Positions 18,001-20,339 of a stretch of DNA of 20,339 nt are shown one piece after another; the first letter of the stretch is position 1, and every line of letters begins with the position of its first letter. A program made the position numbers and the translations under genes. The DNA is from Streptomyces sp. MMG1121 (GTDB taxonomy: Bacteria; Actinomycetota; Actinomycetes; Streptomycetales; Streptomycetaceae): NCBI RefSeq assembly GCF_001280015.1, contig NZ_LGDV01000248.1, forward strand, positions 1 through 20,339, in the 5' to 3' direction. The notes under the pieces were generated by a model. The model saw only the letters and a list, made by a program, of their open reading frames with translations, searched no databases and was not told the origin of the DNA.

Positions 18001-18211
18001 GGGCTCGATGGCTCTCTACCAAAACGGCACCCTCGTGGGAACGGCCACCAACCTCAGCCCCCAGTACGACTCCTCCATGCCCCTGACCATCGGCGGCTGC
18101 ATCAACAGCGCCTCCGCCACCACCCCCTACATGGCCTTCCCGGGCTCCGTCTCCGACGTCCACGTCTACCCGCGAACACTCTCGGCAACCGAGGTCAGCG
18201 CACTGCACTGA
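12035..18211 (+). CDS. Secreted multidomain protein: DNRLRE-like, Ig-like, CBM-like, degenerate SGNH domain, two LamG domains
   Basis: The start ATG 12035 is preferred over 11909 because a signal peptide begins there (MPAFRIPIRASRRP, then VAALVVAALATGALTATVPAHAA). The product is about 2,058 residues. Order: N-terminal region typical of actinomycete RHS/LamG proteins (about 45-320); a DNRLRE-like beta domain, about 323-516 (VYIDPEWSG ... YYQMNTSGIKGAVVTHASLYV); Ig-like segments, about 525-760; a jelly-roll, carbohydrate-binding-like module, about 785-955. Next comes an SGNH/GDSL-hydrolase-like region, about 1178-1590, starting HWVGTW. Two LamG repeats follow, about 1615-1835 and 1845-2058. The SGNH part has lost its catalytic residues (block I reads YGDQN). 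No sortase motif or terminal membrane helix is present, so it is probably released or held non-covalently. Role inferred: surface or matrix binding to glycans or partner cells. It is divergent from the RHS toxin gene, with which it may be co-controlled. Confidence 0.85.
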   Translation: MPAFRIPIRASRRPVSRPVAALVVAALATGALTATVPAHAASRTPAHSSRAKPHSTNSQPAASQLNSLESASARAKATGEPVTIDQLTDTGTVVVANPDGTFTRTDSSMPQRTLQDGKWVPIDTTLARQSDGTLAPKAAVTDVAFSGGGSGALVTMRSGQDKLGFSWPSALPTPVVSGDTATYPDVLPQVDLQLTADASGYSSVLVIKSAKAAADARLRHLALNTTSTGIMLAATRDGGAQATDKHTGRTVFHSDTALMWDSASQKAAGAPLVRTTTVSSARAEHRAAAKVGTHRAQVRVSLKPGKQLLEVAEKLLSSKTTTYPVYIDPEWSGRPSQLDWARISDNGWNVYNSTSTSGATNAREGWDNSSPGNGERARTYYQMNTSGIKGAVVTHASLYVKQLSAASCSDTPAAVYGTDRPAGWSSSSLYWGHEPGGRTGALGTNPKSHEAGTCPVTDGANSWVSPPSLEFDVTSRAQSAAAGGWKNMTLMVQSPDMNDATQWKQLAFGGGATMSVTYSYRPKLKNGSGTPAIKPSTVSMGKTMTTTHTPTLSARAVDPDLAGGSELVRIEYNVYNSSGTLVHQGFGPGADAKKRARYNTNGSDWTTPGLPDGTYTWKATAQNAAGYWAGTGSGIWTKTQTFTVDTTAPPAPTVTSSQFPAKQIGSAFGDKGTFTLSNNHTNNITGYLFSLDGTLGNTVYSSSVTHWTTSTKITPGKAYYATSDNASGTGTSVINGSASPAFAPETAGPHTLYAKAVDQAGSTSLTQTPYAFYAGTSTPTYAYGDKMVTGWTATNADSTTTAVPAGTTTTKGGQLISQADGNGYEFADGYQAFLGNKSSTSKVVSGDSVTFGFDVPKDGPWSFGVNLTKAKDYGIYRLVLDAGKPTQATLISGFDAYSSYVTTQFLNLGSPKDSASHLLTLKQGAHTLTLTLTGKNPSSSGFQAGVDVLRLAPALTCAINTTSSCLNNTATSTFTTTTSSADADGSGNSINSADLTGTSGWKSGMAVTVDGATVTLPRFGTGTYDNMLASGQTLTLPGSGVVNTGDSVVFLAFATGGAAKGATGTITYAKNNCLDPDGNPADQPYQLDTVPDWISGPPAAASLTLIHENHKDNTQTSPSAGPKVYAVSVPLQCPGSIISSISLPLFTNGVQTGQPSLHILGLGIRPMTVTGSGSSAQHWVGTWSSVQDTAKVQQSDGSTATVSGKTLRIPAHVSIGTGDGNGVRVHLSNALGTAPVTFDAASVAAQDTTAGGATAAAAPTSLAFGGNASVTIPAGGDVTSDPVTLAVPQQATLLVSVQVHGSVSAMPGHAMAQTPVWASSDTANRTGDTAASNFTQTTYTGLPYLAAIDVTTATTAPTGSLVLYGDQNVNADTASDNGQPDGRHHLSDAITDAIVNDSNGDDSVDYGILNAGTSSASLNNNLLPQGTYSDSPLNAINPLDRNVLAQGNVRTVLVSTGAADLLNCTSDANTCATNVENGLAALNSELSAYYTDDGQSYVNGQPVTQNSNLTVYLTTIPPFTAAHPGTATQEAARELVNGYLLDSFPTQVIDFAAAVSTDGTDTSPTVKAADLSAGNPSNAYYADLAGLYLKDTSTQVVGIAPNVIVPLATGSDTPDDEWELSADGTDQRGDNPFTAVGGTTFNAAGPNAANAPAAATSFDGSTGFLESDHTAVNTLADYTVSAWVKLDSPTGPATAICEGTSQHQAFYLGYDNSNKGWMFQTTTTNDDSAAFPTAEGDAGTGALGTWTHLLVTYTAPVDGDDTTGVMSIYQNGTLMGTATNPTPQYDSSMPLAIGGCINSPDATTPYNAFPGSVSDVQVYPYAMAASDASAGSVTVPSGWDNGMPEDEWKLATDGADTASLNALTPSGSVTFNTDAPSGRSGSAAFDGSTGFLKSKQSAVNTLGDYTVSAWVKINSALGTTAICQGTTQHQAFYLSYDKPSAAWMFQTTTTNDENSDFPTAEGDPNSAPVGTWTHLVAAFRAPVPGTSGTGSMALYQNGTLVGTATNLSPQYDSSMPLTIGGCINSASATTPYMAFPGSVSDVHVYPRTLSATEVSALH
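15566..16804 (+). other. Degenerate SGNH/GDSL hydrolase-like domain
   Basis: The fold is recognisable from its landmarks: HWVGTW at 1178, the beta-rich lead-in (VRVHLSNALG), LVLYGDQN where active enzymes have LGDSIT, YGILNAG, LDRNVLAQGNVRTVLVSTGAADL, and a closing block at about 1570-1590. Catalytic Ser is replaced by Gln1367. The block III Asn position holds Ala1459. The terminal D-x-x-H-P positions hold Ser1572 and Asn1575. All four key positions are changed in an otherwise well-kept domain, so it is predicted to be non-catalytic. Confidence 0.72.
16877..18208 (+). repeat. Tandem LamG (laminin-G/concanavalin-like) repeats within the secreted protein
   Basis: Two copies of about 215-220 residues share FDGSTGFL, DYTVSAWVK, HQAFYL, WMFQTTTTND, GTWTHL, LYQNGTL or IYQNGTL, and QYDSSMPL..IGGCIN. 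Long DNA stretches are also identical; for example the sequence starting CAGTACGACTCCTCCATG occurs at 17384 and at 18062, 678 bp apart. LamG folds usually bind sugars or proteins. Confidence 0.85.
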
Positions 18212-18230
18212 CCCGCACCACAGTCGCAAC

Positions 18231-18265
18231 GGCGCCCGTCGCTCCTGCAAGGAGCGACGGGCGCC
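18231..18265 (+). terminator. Strong 15-bp-stem terminator after the LamG gene
   Basis: GGCGCCCGTCGCTCC (18231-18245) and GGAGCGACGGGCGCC (18251-18265) pair perfectly around the loop TGCAA, beginning 20 bases after the stop codon at 18209-18211. There is no U-run, as is common in actinomycetes. The rest of the gap to 18419 holds only a weak 6-bp hairpin. Confidence 0.88.
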
Positions 18266-18360
18266 GCCCTCTCTCGCCCGGCTCCTGCTGGACCCGGAAC
18301 CCGAATGGCCGTCCGCTGGAAGGGCGCCCCGACCGGCACGACGTCCTGGTCTACCTGGCT

Positions 18361-18376
18361 GGCAGCCTCAGCTGCC
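18361..18376 (-). terminator. Weak hairpin downstream of the protease-like gene
   Basis: GGCAGC-CTCA-GCTGCC is a 6-bp stem with a 4-base loop, about 45 bases beyond the minus-strand stop at 18420. It might end transcription of the protease-like gene, but it is small and lacks a T-run. Confidence 0.25.
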
Positions 18377-18419
18377 TGGGACGCTCCAAGAGGACCCGGG
18401 TGAGATCGTGTTACAGGCT

Positions 18420-19500
18420 TTACGCGGCGGGAACAGGAACTGGCTTGTTGTCGGACGAGGCCAGTGTCGGGAAGTTGTCTGCGCGCTGGAAGGAGAAGCG
18501 TTCCCATCCGCCGATCGAGTCGGCGCGAGCACGTAGCAGACCGTAGTCGGGACCCGAGTCCTTGATCTCGACCGCCACTGACCTACCGTTCTGCAGAGCG
18601 TTGATGCCGTAGGTCCCGCCGCTCTGCCCCACCAGTTGCAATCGCTCCCAGGCTCCGGCGCTGCTGGAACGAGCCCGGAGCATGCCCTCGTGTGAACCGG
18701 AGTCGTCAATCTCGACACTGACGTAGAGGTTCTCGTAGACGGTACGCAGGCTGACTCCTCCCTTGGGGCTGGTGTGCAGCGTGAACTGCTCCCACGATCC
18801 AGCAGGGTTGTCGCTGCGGGCCCGGAGCTTGCCGCGCTGGTTCCCTGTGTCACTGAACTCTGCCGCGACGTACTTGCCGTTGGCGGAGGCCTTCAGCGAC
18901 CAGCGCGCCACGGTGGCCTGAACCCAGTCGCGCACGTCGTCGAGACGGGTCTCGCTCGCCTTGCTCTGCGCACTGTCGGAGCCGACGCAGCCTGCCTCGT
19001 TGGTTGCGCTGTGTACACCGACCAGTTCGAGCCGGCCATCGTTCTTACGGAGAGCCGGGCCGCCGGCGTCGCCCATACAGATGCTGCCCGTGGCCGGGTT
19101 GTCGCCCTCCAGGCCGAGGGTGGTGTCATTGACCGCGGAGACCTTCAGGATTCCAGTGTGCAGCTTGGCCGGAACCCACTGACTGGCAGTGCGGCCATAG
19201 CCCGCGATCTCGAGCGCATCGTTCACGCTCGGCTTGGCCGTGGCAATGGCAACGGGGGTTATGCCGGTGACCGGGGTGGAGAGTTTGGCCAGGACCAGGT
19301 CGCGGTCGGCGCGCGGGCGAAGCTCGATGACGTCGCGGACCTGGCCCGCGGTCGTCGTCGAGTCGAGCCGGCCGATGGTCGCGGTGGTGGCCAGCTTGGG
19401 CTTGCCCGCAGCGATGGCAGCGCCCGGATCGGAGCTGTCGGCGAAGCAGCTGGCAGCGGTCAGGACCCACTGTGACTCGAGTCGAAGTCCACCGCCCATC
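18420..19500 (-). pseudogene. S1-family protease homologue without canonical His and Ser, fused to fascin-like beta-trefoil; 5' end missing
   Basis: The frame enters from about 19500 without a signal peptide or start and ends at TAA 18420. The N-terminal part matches chymotrypsin-fold proteins: QWVLTAASCF (normally TAAHC), RDLVLAKL with the Asp at 19299-19301, and CMGDAGGPA (normally GDSGGP). The His position is Ser (codon 19449-19451) and the nucleophile position is Ala (19065-19067), so it should not cleave peptides. I recall Streptomyces relatives with TAASC and GDAGGP, so this is probably an old pseudoenzyme subfamily rather than fresh decay. The C-terminal 150 residues are three repeats of about 47 residues (KYVAAEFSDTG, LYVSVEIDDSG, RSVAVEIKDSG, each followed by LRARS/LRARA and a GxWE/AWE), the pattern of a fascin-like beta-trefoil that may bind glycans. 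The signal peptide and first strands are cut off at the junction with the IS5 transposase, so the gene is probably dead in this copy. Confidence 0.78.
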
Positions 19501-20102
19501 GCCGGTTCCTGATCTGGTCCAGAGCTGGCGTCTGGGGCCGCCTCCACGAAGCCGTGCTGCACCGCCTCGACGACGCCGGCCTCATCGACGTCACCCGCGT
19601 CGTCCTCGACACCGCCCACGTCAGGGCTAAAAAGGGGCGAACACACAGGTCCGAGCCCCGTGGACCGCGGCAAGCCGGGTTCCAAGATGCACATCCTGTC
19701 GGACGCGAACGGACTGCCCCTCCTCGTCGGCGTCTCCGCCGGCAACACCCACGACAGCGAAGGTCTGAAGCCCATGGTCGAGGGTCACCAAACGAGACAC
19801 GACCCTCACAACGGCCGGCACTTCAAGCCCCAGCGCCTGCGCGCCGACAAAGCCTACGACCGCGCCGACCTGCGCAGATGGCTTCGCTGGAAACGAATCG
19901 GCGTGCGCATCGCCCGCAGAGGCATCGAGTCCAGCGAACGATTAGGACGACGCCGATGGGTCATCGAACGCACCTGTCGTGGCTCTCGGGCTACCGCCGA
20001 CTCAGCCCCCGCTACGAACGCCGCCCCCGAAACTACCTGGCCTTTCTCGGACTTGCCGGCGCCCTGTGCTGCTACAAGCGACTCGTCCGCCTCACCACGT
20101 AG
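19500..20102 (+). pseudogene. IS5-family DDE transposase, 5' truncated with two frameshifts
   Basis: Joining three stretches restores a Streptomyces-type IS5 transposase. About 19500-19637, in the frame of 19554, reads RFLIWSRAGVWGRLHEAV ... VVLDTAHVRAKKG. About 19638-19972, one frame on, reads GPSPVDRGKPGSKMHILSD ... ADKAYDRADLRRW ... GRRRWVIERT. About 19975-20102, back in the first frame, reads LSWLSGYRRLSPRYERRPRNYLAFLGLAGALCCYKRL and ends in TAG. The DDE residues are visible: D at 19608-19610, the D of DKAYD, and the E of VIERT. The first shift lies at the run AAAAAGGGG (19629-19637). The second needs one base restored near 19972-19975. The N-terminal part is absent at the junction near 19500. 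The element cannot make an active enzyme as it stands. Confidence 0.85.
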
Positions 20103-20114
20103 GACACGGTCTAA
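20101..20114 (+). mobile_element. Candidate right terminal inverted repeat of the IS5 element
   Basis: AGGACACGGTCTAA directly overlaps and follows the transposase stop (20100-20102). It resembles the terminal repeats I remember for Streptomyces IS5-group elements, which typically lie this close to the stop. The matching left end is missing from the window, so the repeat cannot be verified internally. The true end may extend up to about 20130, where IS1182-like coding resumes. Confidence 0.4.
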
Positions 20115-20119
20115 TGATG

Positions 20120-20339
20120 GGGTAGTGGCAGGGTAGGCGGCGGTTGCCATGGGCGAGGAGCCGGGCAATGACCCGTTCCACGGGCAGGCGCCAACGGCGG
20201 TAGTCGACCGGCCAGCTGGGACCGGTGGCCTGCCGCCTGACATCGGCCTGCAGCTCGTGATGCGGGCGCCAGGTGACGACATGGCGGCCTCGTTTGGACG
20301 TGGGGAACCGGGCCCGCTCCCCTATGGCGACCGGCACAG
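20120..20339 (-). pseudogene. IS1182-type transposase, fragment interrupted by the IS5 element
   Basis: Read from the window edge leftward, the frame gives RFPTSKRGRHVV, HHELQADVRRQAT, PSWPVDYRRWRLPVERVIARL and HGNRRLP. This is the C-terminal pattern of Streptomyces IS1182-family transposases: a 'TSKRGR ... H' stretch, then 'Y-R-R-W-R-x-P-V-E-R' with the catalytic Glu, then 'G-N-R-R-L/V-x-Y-R-G'. The expected YRG and the final 50 or so residues are lost. The frame instead runs into the IS5 end and stops at 20092. The N-terminal part lies beyond the window. The family call is moderate because only about 75 residues are visible. Confidence 0.6.

Noticed and set aside
16490..18250. 586-codon minus-strand frame opposite the LamG gene
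   Set aside because: Gly/Val/Arg-rich antisense shadow caused by GC-biased third positions; the plus strand clearly encodes SGNH-like and LamG domains.

Overview
The window is high-GC actinomycete DNA, most likely Streptomyces or a close relative. The grounds are G/C-rich third codon positions, a conjugative element of the pSAM2 type, very large secreted RHS and LamG proteins, and a trypsin-like protein with the sequence features of an actinobacterial subfamily. No rRNA, tRNA or CRISPR array was seen.

Layout. (1) Positions 1-100 hold the end of a minus-strand reading frame resembling an MpaB/DUF2236 oxygenase. It abuts abruptly a decapitated FtsK/SpoIIIE (TraB-type) translocase (about 101-564, +). 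(2) The translocase is followed by a compact operon: RepSA-type replication initiator, helix-turn-helix excisionase and tyrosine integrase (736-3573, +), with consecutive genes overlapping. This is the replication/integration core of an actinomycete integrative and conjugative element (AICE) whose transfer region is mostly missing here. (3) A perfect 13-bp-stem hairpin separates it from a convergent minus-strand pair: a small gene of unknown family, likely an immunity protein (3716-4279), and a secreted RHS/YD-repeat polymorphic toxin of about 2,388 residues with a HINT autoprocessing domain and a C-terminal tip I do not recognise (4290-11456). (4) A divergent, A/T-richer intergenic region of about 580 bp carries several short palindromes and direct repeats. 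(5) It leads to a second secreted giant of about 2,058 residues (12035-18211, +): a DNRLRE-like domain, Ig-like repeats, a carbohydrate-binding-like sandwich, an SGNH-hydrolase-like domain that has lost its catalytic residues, and two LamG repeats. (6) After a 15-bp-stem terminator comes a minus-strand S1 protease homologue lacking the canonical His and Ser, fused to a three-repeat fascin-like beta-trefoil (18420-about 19500). Its start is missing at a junction with a frameshifted IS5-family transposase (about 19500-20102, +). (7) The window ends in a fragment of an IS1182-type transposase (about 20120-20339, -).

How it fits together. The most interesting part is the divergent pair. One gene encodes a secreted RHS toxin with two apparent self-processing modules and a lower-GC tip/immunity cassette. 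The other encodes a secreted multi-domain adhesin-like protein with a dead esterase domain. Joint function is inference from adjacency, secretion signals and a shared upstream region. Both flanks (the truncated AICE, and the IS5/IS1182 scrap with a beheaded protease) show rearrangement, so the locus appears to lie in an accessory, rearrangement-prone part of the genome.
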